A DNA stretch of 26,577 nt from contig CANNLO010000024.1 of the NCBI GenBank assembly GCA_947505055.1, positions 1 to 26,577 of the forward strand. The letters run 5' to 3'. The position numbers were made by a program, and so were the translations under genes. Shown in pieces: positions 1 through 7,283 of the stretch. Every line of letters begins with the position of its first letter. Positions within the stretch are counted from its first letter, which is position 1. This DNA comes from Methylococcaceae bacterium (GTDB lineage: Bacteria > Pseudomonadota > Gammaproteobacteria > Methylococcales > Methylomonadaceae). The notes under the pieces were generated by a model. That model ran no database searches, was not told where the DNA came from, and saw only the letters and a program-made list of their open reading frames with translations.

Positions 1-339
1 CTGTTGCACGACATCATTGCTAAACGCTTTATAAGCATGCTTGAGCAGGGTTTTATAAAAGAAGTAGAAGCGCTTTATCAGCGTGGCGATTTAACAGAAA
101 AAATGCCTTCAATCAGAGCTGTTGGCTATCGGCAGGTCTGGTCTTATCTGCAAGGTGAATATGATTTTGAAACTATGACTGAAAAAGCCATTATTGCCAC
201 ACGACAACTGGCCAAGCGTCAGTTCACTTGGTTGCGCCGGGAAAATGACGCGGTAAATTTTATTACCGGGCAACCCAATCTTTTAGAAAGCGTGCTGTCG
301 GAAATTAAATTCGCTATAAAAACTGCGTCAAACACTTGA
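1..339 (+). CDS. miaA: tRNA dimethylallyltransferase, C-terminal part (5' end outside window)
   Basis: MiaA transfers a dimethylallyl group to N6 of A37 in tRNAs that read UNN codons, the first step towards ms2i6A. Only about the last 112 codons are present. The frame is open from base 1, so the first ATG/TTG codons are not the true start and the N-terminal P-loop and substrate-binding part lie outside. The visible part has the family's C-terminal signature: a GFIKEVEAL segment, [12 protein letters not shown], then [14 protein letters not shown], which belongs to the tRNA-binding insertion and the closing helices. In many gammaproteobacteria hfq follows miaA. Here the next gene is a divergently oriented cupin, so the usual mutL-miaA-hfq cluster is broken at this end. 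No convincing terminator is seen after the stop. Confidence 0.95.
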   Translation: MLHDIIAKRFISMLEQGFIKEVEALYQRGDLTEKMPSIRAVGYRQVWSYLQGEYDFETMTEKAIIATRQLAKRQFTWLRRENDAVNFITGQPNLLESVLSEIKFAIKTASNT

Positions 340-418
340 TAACAGTAGAAAGCCAGATGCGACTTTTCTTTTTGCGTAAGACAAATTAAGGAGTGATTTT
401 ATAGTTGGCAACGTAAAC

Positions 419-748
419 TTAATGCATATGCACCGCAAGCCAGATCGTATCAAGGTCGGGATGTGTCCATTCAACACGATGCCGGGTATGGGCCGGAATC
501 AAAAGATAATCGCCGACGTTTAAATGAAAGGTTTGATTATCTTTTTCGTAAGCAATAATTGCCTGTCCCTGAATTAGCAAGATCCATTCATCCTGGGTTT
601 GGTCGTACCATTCTCCTGTCGGTGTTATATGACCTTTGGAGACAATTCGTTCAATAGCGACTTTATCGCGTTTGAAGAGACTTTCAATGAGTTCTTCCGG
701 TAAAGTTTCAGGGATGTTTCTGAAAATATTACTGTTAATTTTATTCAT
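419..748 (-). CDS. Small cupin-domain protein
   Basis: A 109-residue single-domain cupin. The N-terminal 45 residues are mostly polar and helical. The rest shows the cupin pattern: a GEWYDQTQDEW stretch (first motif, weak in metal ligands), ILLIQGQAIIAY, then LNVGDYLLIPAHTRHRVEWT (second motif, with the PxxxxH pattern). Proteins of this length and layout are often annotated as cupins of unknown substrate, sometimes near phosphoribosylaminoimidazole or mannose-isomerase-like relatives. No specific ligand can be read from the sequence. It is transcribed away from the flavoprotein gene, the two starts being about 140 bp apart. It stands alone and converges on miaA. The role is unknown. Confidence 0.8.
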   Translation of the reverse strand: MNKINSNIFRNIPETLPEELIESLFKRDKVAIERIVSKGHITPTGEWYDQTQDEWILLIQGQAIIAYEKDNQTFHLNVGDYLLIPAHTRHRVEWTHPDLDTIWLAVHMH

Positions 749-807
749 CTGTTTTATACGAATTTTTCAGTGGTGATTTTTATCAATTCAAGGGGTGAAT
801 GGTATTG

Positions 808-813
808 TATAAT
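808..813 (+). promoter_or_regulatory. Possible -10 box for the flavoprotein gene
   Basis: A perfect TATAAT lies about 75 bp upstream of the flavoprotein ATG, inside the divergent intergenic region. A TTCAAG about 15 bp further upstream could serve as a weak -35. The spacing is short and the -35 poor, so this rests mostly on the -10 match. Confidence 0.3.
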
Positions 814-886
814 GGGCGTTTTTACTAGGCAGGCATGCTCTTATTATCTATATTGACGGTTTAATAGGGTCAGGATTGGGAGGGCT

Positions 887-2140
887 ATGATATTGAAATC
901 ATTGGCGATAACGCATGGTAATTCAACAGTTGCTATAATCGGCGGTGGCCCGGCTGGACTGATGGCTGCAGAAGTATTGAGTCAGGCAGGTGTTAAGGTT
1001 GATCTATATGATGCAATGCCTTCTGTAGGACGAAAATTTTTAATGGCTGGAAAAGGCGGAATGAATATTACCCATTCTGAATCTTTTGATAGTTTTTTGT
1101 CTCGCTACGGTAGCCGTCAATCCTATATAAAACCAATGCTTGAAGTTTTCGGTTCCGGGGCCATACGGGATTGGCTAAGGGTTTTAGGTTTTGAGACTTT
1201 TATTGGCTCTTCAGGCAAGGTATTCCCCGTTGATATGAAGGCGGCACCCTTGCTGCGTAAATGGTTGCATAGATTGCGTGAAAATGGCGTTAGTTTTAAT
1301 ATGCGTCACCAATGGCTGGGCTGGGATAACGGTTTGTTGTGTTTTTTAACGCCGGATGGTGACAAAAAAGTCTTTGCAGAGACTGTCGTATTGGCTTTGG
1401 GTGGTGCCAGTTGGGCACGATTGGGTTCTAGTGGTGCTTGGGTACCCATGTTAGCTGAGCGTGGAATTTCGGTTACGCCCTTAAAGCCATCTAATTGTGG
1501 TTTTGATGTTGGATGGAGTGATGTTTTCCGAAGTCGCTTTGCTGGCCAGCCATTAAAATCAGTAGTGGCCTCATTCATCGATTCTTCAGGCACCCGTTTT
1601 TCTGAGCCGGGAGAATTGATTGTGACCGCTCAAGGTGTCGAGGGGAGTTTGATTTATAAGATGTCGGCCCTGTTAAGGGAGCAGATTATAGGAACCGGGT
1701 CGGCCATGATTTATCTGGATCTTGCTCCTGATAGGGATAAACAGTTTTTGATTGACCGGCTTTCCATGGCGCGAGGAAAAAACTCCATGGCAAATCATTT
1801 ACGTACGCGTATTGGTGTTGACGGTGTAAAAGCTGGTTTGCTCAGGGAGGTATTGTTGAAGGAAGAGTTTTCTGATCCTGTTCGTATTTGCGATACGATA
1901 AAAGCTATACCGATTAAGTTACTTGCACCAAGACCCATTGATGAAGCCATCAGCAGTGCCGGTGGCGTTAATTTTGAAGCGCTTGATGCGCAATTAATGT
2001 TACGGTCGATGCCCGGCGTTTTTTGTGCAGGTGAAATGCTGGATTGGGAAGCGCCAACCGGTGGCTATTTATTAACAGGTTGTTTTGCCAGTGGTTATGT
2101 TGCTGGATTGGGCGTTTTGGACTGGTTGAAAAATAATTAG
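887..2140 (+). CDS. NAD(P)/FAD-dependent oxidoreductase of the BaiN/YhiN-like family (TIGR03862-type)
   Basis: A 417-residue flavoprotein. The N-terminal dinucleotide-binding loop GGGPAGLMAAE (residues 19-29) is followed by an acidic end of the second strand (VDLYDAMP) and the family signature GRKFLMAGKGGMNITHSE (about residues 49-66), which contacts FAD. The C-terminal APTGGYLLTGCFASGYVAG (about 390-408) closes the FAD site. Length and motifs match the HI0933/YhiN group, and more specifically the subgroup annotated as TIGR03862 flavoprotein. The substrate is unknown for most members; the group is related to BaiN, a bile-acid dehydroxylation reductase, but that substrate is not implied here. 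A GGGAGG purine run just upstream of the ATG supports the start, although the spacing is short. It appears to be a single-gene transcript. Confidence 0.88.
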   Translation: MILKSLAITHGNSTVAIIGGGPAGLMAAEVLSQAGVKVDLYDAMPSVGRKFLMAGKGGMNITHSESFDSFLSRYGSRQSYIKPMLEVFGSGAIRDWLRVLGFETFIGSSGKVFPVDMKAAPLLRKWLHRLRENGVSFNMRHQWLGWDNGLLCFLTPDGDKKVFAETVVLALGGASWARLGSSGAWVPMLAERGISVTPLKPSNCGFDVGWSDVFRSRFAGQPLKSVVASFIDSSGTRFSEPGELIVTAQGVEGSLIYKMSALLREQIIGTGSAMIYLDLAPDRDKQFLIDRLSMARGKNSMANHLRTRIGVDGVKAGLLREVLLKEEFSDPVRICDTIKAIPIKLLAPRPIDEAISSAGGVNFEALDAQLMLRSMPGVFCAGEMLDWEAPTGGYLLTGCFASGYVAGLGVLDWLKNN

Positions 2141-2316
2141 GTATAAAAGAAACTCTATATTGGTCAGTTTCAGGTTTACCTTGCTATCTTGTTAGAATCT
2201 GCCGAATCGTTACAGATATACTAAAATTTCAATAAATAACACTGGGTCAGCGTCTATATTAATGCAAAAGGCACGAATATTACAAATATTTATCAAGGAA
2301 ATGTATAAGGGCTGTT

Positions 2317-3159
2317 ATGAAAACTCCAAAAAGTATTGAACCCTTGGTGCGGGATGGTTTGGTTGACGAGGTGCTTCGTCCGCTAAAGAGTGGAAAAGAG
2401 GCCTCTGTTTATGTTGTTTTGTCTGAAGGTGAGATTCGCTGCGCGAAAGTTTATAAAGATGTTAATAAACGCGGTTTTCATAAGCAGGCTCAATATCAGG
2501 AAGGGCGTAAGGTAAGAAATACTCGTCAAGCTCGGGCCATGGAGAAAAATTCTCGGTTCGGCCGTCAGCAGCAAGAAGAGGTTTGGCAAAATGCCGAAGT
2601 TGACGCTTTATATCGTCTTGCAGCAGCAGGCGTCAGGGTTCCCAAGCCTTATAATTTTGTCGAAGGCGTTTTGTTGATGGAGTTGGTTACCGATGAACAC
2701 GGTAGCGCAGCGCCACGGCTTAACGACCTTGTCCTCAGCCACGAACAGGCGCTGGACTATCATGGTTTACTTATCAAGGAAGTCGTCAGAATGCTTTGCG
2801 CTGGATTGGTACATGGCGATCTTTCCGAATACAACATATTAGTTGATGCTGACGGCCCTGTTATTATTGATTTACCCCAAGCCGTTGATGCAGCGGCTAA
2901 TAATAATGCTGCCCGGATGTTGGAGCGCGATGTGGCTAATTTGGCCGATTACTTTGGCCGCTTTGCTCCCGAGTTACTGCTAACTCAATATGGTAAAGAG
3001 ATTTGGAAGCTCTATGAAAGTGGTGAGTTGAATATCGATGTTGTTTTGACCGGCCGTTTTCAGGGTAGCAGTAAAAAGGCAGATGTTAGCAGTGTCATGC
3101 GCGAAATTAATGATGCCAGAGATGAAGCCATACGTCGTCGTTACGAGGGTGAAGATTAA
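2317..3159 (+). CDS. RIO-type serine protein kinase
   Basis: A 280-residue kinase-fold protein of the RIO1 family. The N-terminal loop [10 protein letters not shown] (about residues 23-32) is the RIO ATP-binding segment. The catalytic loop [11 protein letters not shown] has H166, D168 and N173. The metal-binding loop IDLPQAVD has D185 in place of the DFG aspartate, the usual RIO1 variation. Archaeal and eukaryotic RIO1 act on small-subunit maturation; the bacterial branch is poorly characterised, so the substrate is unknown. The protein is short for a RIO1, with an essentially bare kinase domain and a charged C-terminal tail. The stop overlaps the ATG of the VF530 gene by one base, so the two are probably translated from one message. 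AAGG about 7 bp upstream supports the start. Confidence 0.9.
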   Translation: MKTPKSIEPLVRDGLVDEVLRPLKSGKEASVYVVLSEGEIRCAKVYKDVNKRGFHKQAQYQEGRKVRNTRQARAMEKNSRFGRQQQEEVWQNAEVDALYRLAAAGVRVPKPYNFVEGVLLMELVTDEHGSAAPRLNDLVLSHEQALDYHGLLIKEVVRMLCAGLVHGDLSEYNILVDADGPVIIDLPQAVDAAANNNAARMLERDVANLADYFGRFAPELLLTQYGKEIWKLYESGELNIDVVLTGRFQGSSKKADVSSVMREINDARDEAIRRRYEGED

Positions 3160-3389
3160 TGGTTAGCGAAATTATGACTGAAAAACAACCTGAAAATCCT
3201 TTGCATGGTATTACTTTGGAAGCGTTACTGACAGAGTTGGTTGCTACTTATGGCTGGAATGAACTGGGTAGATTAATCGACATAAGATGTTTTAATCATG
3301 AGCCCAGCATCAAATCAAGTTTGAAGTTTTTAAGAAAAACGCCATGGGCCAGAAAGCAGGTTGAGGATTTGTTCTTAATCGATAAATAG
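3159..3389 (+). CDS. VF530 family small DNA-binding protein (DUF2132)
   Basis: A 76-residue protein whose middle and end match the VF530/DUF2132 family: [22 protein letters not shown], then [20 protein letters not shown] and PWAR. The family is named after a Vibrio fischeri protein of known structure and is annotated as double-strand DNA binding. Its cellular role is not established. The first ATG overlaps the RIO kinase stop (TAATG). A second in-frame ATG at 3174 would give a 71-residue protein that still includes the whole conserved region, so either start is possible. Coupling to a protein kinase gene hints that the two may work together, but that is inference. Confidence 0.88.
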   Translation: MVSEIMTEKQPENPLHGITLEALLTELVATYGWNELGRLIDIRCFNHEPSIKSSLKFLRKTPWARKQVEDLFLIDK

Positions 3390-3528
3390 CTTTTTGGGGC
3401 CGTCTTGAAATTCATTTTTTAAATAACATGTGTAGCCCATTATTATTTGGGAATAACTGTTTGGTTAATGATTAAAACGGAATTTTTTGGAGCGGTTAAT
3501 TCAGAAGTGCGGAAGATTATTACTTAAT

Positions 3529-3566
3529 ACGCCAGGCAACTTAAAATAATTTAAGTTGCCTGGCGT
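3529..3566 (-). terminator. Long perfect hairpin ending the yciB-yciI-bolA-parvulin operon
   Basis: A 17-bp perfect inverted repeat, ACGCCAGGCAACTTAAA and its complement, around a 4-nt loop (ATAA). It lies 31 bp past the stop of the minus-strand parvulin gene and 140 bp past the plus-strand VF530 stop, where the two units converge. Neither side carries a proper T run, so it is not a textbook intrinsic terminator. It could still stop transcription or protect the 3' end of the message. Confidence 0.55.
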
Positions 3567-3596
3567 TAGAACAAATAATTAATGGTTAATTAAAAA

Positions 3597-4658
3597 TTAT
3601 TTTTTAGGTTCAGTAGCAGGTGCCGCAGTTGCGGGTTCAGCTGCTTTGGCAGGTTCAGCAACAACAGCCGGTTTTTCTTCGACCGCTTGAGTTGTTGCAG
3701 CGCCTTCTGCTGCTTTAGCTGGTTCAGCTGCTGGTGTGGCTGCTTCTGCAGGTTGCTCTTGGGCAACAGGGGCGGCATCAGTTTTAGGTTTTTCGTCAGT
3801 TAACGGAACCAGAATCTCTACCTTGGCTTGTTTACGCAAGGTTTCAATCATATCCTGAACTTTTTTACGTTGCAGGAAAGGTGTCAGTTGTTCTTTAACA
3901 GCTTCCAAAGGTGGAGGTGTTAACGGACGGGAATCTTCTTTTAAAATCACATGATAACCAAACTGTGTTTTAACAGGAACTTTTGTGTATTTGCCTTTTT
4001 CCAATGTAGCTACAGCTTCAGAGAAAGGAGCAACCATTTGGCCTGCAGAAAACCAACCTAAATCACCGCCGTTTTGCGATTCTTTAGCATCCAGAGAATT
4101 TTTGTTGGCTAATTTGCCAAAATCTGCGCCTTTATCCAATTCAGCGATCATTTTTTTGGCTTCATCTTCAGTTTTAACCAGGATATGGCTCGCTTTATAT
4201 TCAGTACCCTTTTCAGCGTTAATTTTGCTGTCATATTCAGCTTTGATTTCGGCTTCAGTTACAGGGTTGGCTTTGATGAAGTTTTGCAAATTCGCTTGTG
4301 TCAATAAAGCTTTTTTAGCAGTTTCTAACTGTGCAAGTAATTCAGGTGAGTTTTCAAGTTTCTTTTGTGTTGCATCCTGAACCAGTAATTCACGTTGAAT
4401 CAGTTCTTCAATCAGTTTTTCTTTTGGAAAATTTTGACCGTGGCTACGCTCGGCAACTTCTTTTTCCAATGCGGCCAAGGAAGATTTGGCAATATATTGG
4501 CCGTTTACAACAGCAATTGCATCGGCTTTATCAACTGTTGCAGCAACGTTGGCAGCAGGAGTAGTAGTAGACGTGCTACCAGTAGTTGTAGTTGGTTTAT
4601 CACAACCGGCAAGCAATGCAGTACCGACAATAAGTAAGGGGATAAATTTCTGTTTCAT
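3597..4658 (-). CDS. Parvulin-type peptidyl-prolyl isomerase lipoprotein (PpiC/PrsA-like)
   Basis: A 353-residue predicted periplasmic foldase. A lipoprotein signal ends in LLAGC with the lipidated Cys19. A Thr/Ser/Ala-rich linker (20-42) precedes a SurA-like helical part (about 46-150). The parvulin domain spans about 153-244, with SHILVKTEDEAKK, NGGDLGWFSAGQMVAPF and TQFGYHVI. A helical segment follows, then a tail of about 60 residues (290-353) made almost wholly of Ala, Pro, Glu, Lys and Thr. The residue after the lipobox Cys is Asp, which under the E. coli +2 rule would favour inner-membrane retention. It begins directly after the bolA stop (TAA then ATG) with AAAGGAAG upstream, as last gene of the yciB operon. 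A role in envelope protein folding is inferred from the family. Confidence 0.88.
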   Translation of the reverse strand: MKQKFIPLLIVGTALLAGCDKPTTTTGSTSTTTPAANVAATVDKADAIAVVNGQYIAKSSLAALEKEVAERSHGQNFPKEKLIEELIQRELLVQDATQKKLENSPELLAQLETAKKALLTQANLQNFIKANPVTEAEIKAEYDSKINAEKGTEYKASHILVKTEDEAKKMIAELDKGADFGKLANKNSLDAKESQNGGDLGWFSAGQMVAPFSEAVATLEKGKYTKVPVKTQFGYHVILKEDSRPLTPPPLEAVKEQLTPFLQRKKVQDMIETLRKQAKVEILVPLTDEKPKTDAAPVAQEQPAEAATPAAEPAKAAEGAATTQAVEEKPAVVAEPAKAAEPATAAPATEPKK

Positions 4659-4937
4659 TTATAAACTTCCTTTAGTTTCTTCAGAGGGTGAGAGAGCATT
4701 AATGCCTAAGGCATGAATTTGTTGTTTCATCATATCGCCCAGCGCGCTATAAACAAGCTGATGTCGCTGAACTAAAGATTTTCCTTCAAAACTTTCAGCG
4801 ACGATGGTGACATGATAATGACCGCCGCCACTACGAGCACCGGCATGGCCGGCATGAGCGGCACTGTTATCAATGATTTCTAGAAGCTCAGGTTTGAAAG
4901 CATCGTTTAACAGTTCTTTAATTAATTCGGATGTCAT
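4659..4937 (-). CDS. BolA family protein
   Basis: A 92-residue BolA-like protein. The core has the family pattern: a run with [24 protein letters not shown] (about 36-59, broken here only by Ser/Gly variation), then [19 protein letters not shown] (about 59-77). The helical RHQLVY region and conserved His correspond to the nucleic-acid/Fe-S-interaction face. BolA proteins partner monothiol glutaredoxins in Fe-S trafficking and influence morphology. The N-terminal [12 protein letters not shown] stretch corresponds to the variable loop that distinguishes BolA from IbaG-type paralogues, and two His there could be cluster ligands. The ATG overlaps the yciI stop by 4 bp (ATGA), so the two are translationally coupled. 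It is followed directly by the parvulin gene. Confidence 0.9.
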   Translation of the reverse strand: MTSELIKELLNDAFKPELLEIIDNSAAHAGHAGARSGGGHYHVTIVAESFEGKSLVQRHQLVYSALGDMMKQQIHALGINALSPSEETKGSL

Positions 4938-5236
4938 TGTGGAAAGACCTTTTTAAATGGTTTAACGATAACCTGGGCATATACCCCGGCTTCAATGTAA
5001 GGATCAACGTCTGCCCAATCTTGAGCGTCAGTTAAACTTTCAAACTCGGCAACTACCAAACTGCCGCTAAATCCGGCGACTCCCGGATTTTCACTGTCAA
5101 TTGAAGGATGCGGACCGGCCAAGACCAGTCGTCCGGCATCCTGTAATTTCTGTAATCTTTTGATATGCTCGGGACGAGCTATCAGGCGTTTTTCCAGGCT
5201 ATTAGCAATATCTTCACTGATAATGGCGTACAGCAT
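4934..5236 (-). CDS. yciI: YciI family protein
   Basis: A 100-residue ferredoxin-like-fold protein of the YciI family: LYAIISEDI at the start, [24 protein letters not shown] in the middle (containing the conserved R-x-x-H and the GxxxxxGP loop), and a C-terminal [21 protein letters not shown]. YciI proteins have a conserved His/Asp pair that suggests an enzymatic site, but the reaction is unknown. It lies 3 bp after yciB and overlaps bolA by 4 bp. The yciB-yciI-bolA order is common in gamma- and betaproteobacteria, so the assignment is supported by both sequence and context. Confidence 0.92.
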   Translation of the reverse strand: MLYAIISEDIANSLEKRLIARPEHIKRLQKLQDAGRLVLAGPHPSIDSENPGVAGFSGSLVVAEFESLTDAQDWADVDPYIEAGVYAQVIVKPFKKVFPQ

Positions 5237-5239
5237 GAG

Positions 5240-5776
5240 TTATTCCTCTGTATCAGGTACGTACTTATATAAAAAAATCATTTGCACAAAAATAAAAACA
5301 ACCATTAAAGCCGGTACGCCAAAAGTTTTAAAGGTTACCCAATCTTCAGTATTGTAATTGTACATCACATACAGGTTTATAAAGCCCACACTGATGAAAA
5401 AACAAGCCCACAAGGTATTTAAACGTTTCCAGATCAAAATCGGTAAAGTCAGACTACCGGACAACATTTTTTCAATAAAGGTTTTTTTGCCAATGAACTG
5501 ACTGCCCAAAAACGCAATCCCAAACAGCCACTCTATAATTGATAATTTCCATTTGATAAATTGTTCATCCTGCAAATACAAGGTCGCACCGCCCATGACG
5601 ACAACCAGTCCCAGCGTGATCCATTGCATGGTTTCAACCTTGCGGTATTTAAACCAGGCGAAAGCTACCTGAATAATAGTTGCTGCAATGACAACAGCGG
5701 TCGCCACGTATATATCGTAAATTTTAAACGCAATAAAAAATAAAAGTATAGGGAAAAATTCGAAAAGCTGTTTCAT
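5240..5776 (-). CDS. yciB: Inner-membrane-spanning protein YciB (septation protein A, IspZ)
   Basis: A 178-residue polytopic membrane protein with about five hydrophobic segments. It shows the family pattern FEFFPILLFFIAFKIYDIYVATAV at the N terminus (quoted here as two overlapping conserved blocks, FEFFPILLFF and KIYDIYVAT), a GGATLYLQDEQFIKWK loop, and FGIAFLGSQFIGKKTFIEKML. These match YciB/IspZ, which is linked to cell-envelope synthesis and septation and has no known enzymatic activity. Length equals that of the E. coli protein within a residue or two. It is the first gene of the operon with yciI, bolA and the parvulin gene. Confidence 0.93.
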   Translation of the reverse strand: MKQLFEFFPILLFFIAFKIYDIYVATAVVIAATIIQVAFAWFKYRKVETMQWITLGLVVVMGGATLYLQDEQFIKWKLSIIEWLFGIAFLGSQFIGKKTFIEKMLSGSLTLPILIWKRLNTLWACFFISVGFINLYVMYNYNTEDWVTFKTFGVPALMVVFIFVQMIFLYKYVPDTEE

Positions 5777-5797
5777 ATTAACTTAGGGTAAGGGTGA

Positions 5798-6118
5798 TCA
5801 GGCGTAAAAATCTATACCTGTAATCAATTGAGTACGTTGATCTTGCAATGGAGCATTAAATTCTCGTGTGTAAGCAGAAAGGGCTCTTAAGGTTCGCGAG
5901 TCAGTGGGTTTAATGAGGCTGTTATTTGTAAAATCAACCTCTATACCGGTATTTTTTAGTGCTTGTTTGATTTCATCAGGTGTAGACGTCTGATTTGTGG
6001 ATTTGCCAGGTGCCTGTTTTGCGTTGTTTAGCTCATTATTTTGCTTACTATTATTCCTGTCAGTTTTCTGATTAAGGCTTGTCGGCGAAAAAATTAATGA
6101 TGAACTATGGATTCTCAT
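5798..6118 (-). CDS. Small hypothetical protein
   Basis: A 106-residue protein that I do not recognise as a named family. The N-terminal half is Asn/Ser/Gln/Lys-rich and probably disordered. The C-terminal half is better structured: IKQALKNTGIEVDFTNNS, then SRTLRALSAYTREFN, PLQDQRTQLITGIDFYA. The C-terminal ALSAY...ITGIDFYA block looks like the conserved part. It has no signal peptide, membrane segment or cysteine. It stands 22 bp upstream of yciB on the same strand and could be co-transcribed with it, or have its own promoter in the 117-bp divergent gap to the DUF1244 gene. Confidence 0.65.
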   Translation of the reverse strand: MRIHSSSLIFSPTSLNQKTDRNNSKQNNELNNAKQAPGKSTNQTSTPDEIKQALKNTGIEVDFTNNSLIKPTDSRTLRALSAYTREFNAPLQDQRTQLITGIDFYA

Positions 6119-6235
6119 ATCTACAGCGAGTGATTACGCAAATTTTGCAACGGTTCATTGTAAAATTTTTAGTCAGTAATGTACATGCTTGAATAGCTAT
6201 TTCTGCTAGAATAAACATTATTTTGGAGTAATTCT

Positions 6236-6535
6236 GTGGATAAAAATTCGCAAACACAATTAGAAGCCGCGGCGTTCAGAAACTTAATCAGTCATTTGCA
6301 GAAAAACACCGACGTTCAAAATATCGATTTAATGATCTTAGCAGACTTTTGCAGAAACTGTCTTGCTAAATGGTATCTCGCCGAAGCACTAGAGCAGGGC
6401 ATAACGATGGATTACGATCAAGCCAGGGAAGTGGTTTATGGTATGCCTTATAGCGAGTGGAAGGATAAATTTCAAACCGAAGCAACGGCTGAACAACTTG
6501 CTGCCTTTGAAAGCAAACAACAAGCTAAATTATGA
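6236..6535 (+). CDS. DUF1244 domain protein
   Basis: A 99-residue protein matching DUF1244: EAAAFRNLISHLQKNTDVQN, then DLMILADFCRNCLAKWY with Cys39 and Cys42, and AREVVYGMPYSEWKDKF. The family is widespread in proteobacteria, and its function is unknown. The paired cysteines and nearby aromatic residues suggest a metal or redox site, but this is not shown. The start is GTG, supported by GGAG about 8 bp upstream. Its stop overlaps the next ATG (ATGA), so it is coupled to the methyltransferase gene. Confidence 0.9.
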   Translation: MDKNSQTQLEAAAFRNLISHLQKNTDVQNIDLMILADFCRNCLAKWYLAEALEQGITMDYDQAREVVYGMPYSEWKDKFQTEATAEQLAAFESKQQAKL

Positions 6536-7275
6536 TGACTGAGAAAATACCTTTTGATGCGATTTTTTCTGGCGTTATTGGCCAGGATTATGAATTACTT
6601 AATTTAATCTGCCCCTTAGCAACCCAAATGAGCCAACTTGTTGGTCTTGCGGCTGCACAGTATGCTATGCAAGCAACTGATAATGTTGACGCTGTAGAGT
6701 TGGGTGGTGGCACTGGAATTACAACCCTGGCGTTATTATCAGCATCAGACAAGATTAATATCTTAAGTATTGATAACGAACCGGTCATGCAGAAGCAAGC
6801 CAAACAACATCTGGATGAATGGGTTAAGCAAGAAAGATTGTCATTTTGTGGCGATGATGCGTTGACGGCGCTGAAAAACATAGCGACTAGCAGCGTCGAA
6901 ATAGTGGCTACTGCATATACCTTACATAACTTTTTAAATATTTATCGTAAAGAAGTCATACAGGAAATTTATAGAATATTAAAACCCGGCGGTCAATTTA
7001 TTAATGGTGATCGCTATGCTTTGGACGATCTTGATAAACAAACTCGCCTCATACAAAATGAAGTCAGCGGCTATTTCAAGGTTTTGGCTCAGCTAGATAA
7101 ATTGGACGTCTTGGAGCATTGGATCGTTCATTTATTTAGCGATGAATCAGAAAATCATATTATGCGTGAAGCGGTTGCATTAGCTGAGCTAAGCGCTGCC
7201 GGATTCTCGCAAATCAATCTTACTAATCGACGTGAAGTCAATGCGCTGGTGACAGCTATAAAGCCTGCGCTATAA
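6532..7275 (+). CDS. Class I SAM-dependent methyltransferase
   Basis: A 247-residue Rossmann-fold methyltransferase. Motif I is VELGGGTGITTLAL (about residues 55-68), the acidic end of strand 2 is ILSIDNEP, and the post-II FCGDDALTAL and IVATAYTLHNFLN segments follow. ILKPGGQFINGDRY is the conserved strand 5 / motif III region. The pattern resembles UbiE- and CmoA-like enzymes, but nothing identifies the acceptor. It overlaps the DUF1244 gene by 4 bp, and a lipoprotein gene starts 8 bp after it, so the three probably form an operon. The start could be either of two adjacent ATG codons. Confidence 0.82.
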   Translation: MMTEKIPFDAIFSGVIGQDYELLNLICPLATQMSQLVGLAAAQYAMQATDNVDAVELGGGTGITTLALLSASDKINILSIDNEPVMQKQAKQHLDEWVKQERLSFCGDDALTALKNIATSSVEIVATAYTLHNFLNIYRKEVIQEIYRILKPGGQFINGDRYALDDLDKQTRLIQNEVSGYFKVLAQLDKLDVLEHWIVHLFSDESENHIMREAVALAELSAAGFSQINLTNRREVNALVTAIKPAL

Positions 7276-7283
7276 AGTTACTT

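Noticed and set aside
3985..4380. Long plus-strand frame across the parvulin gene
   Set aside because: It is antisense to a clearly recognisable parvulin gene, and its Ser/Ala/Leu-rich text has no family signature.
6189..6213. TTGAAT/TAGAAT as a promoter for the DUF1244 operon
   Set aside because: The spacing is only 12 bp, too short for a sigma-70 promoter.
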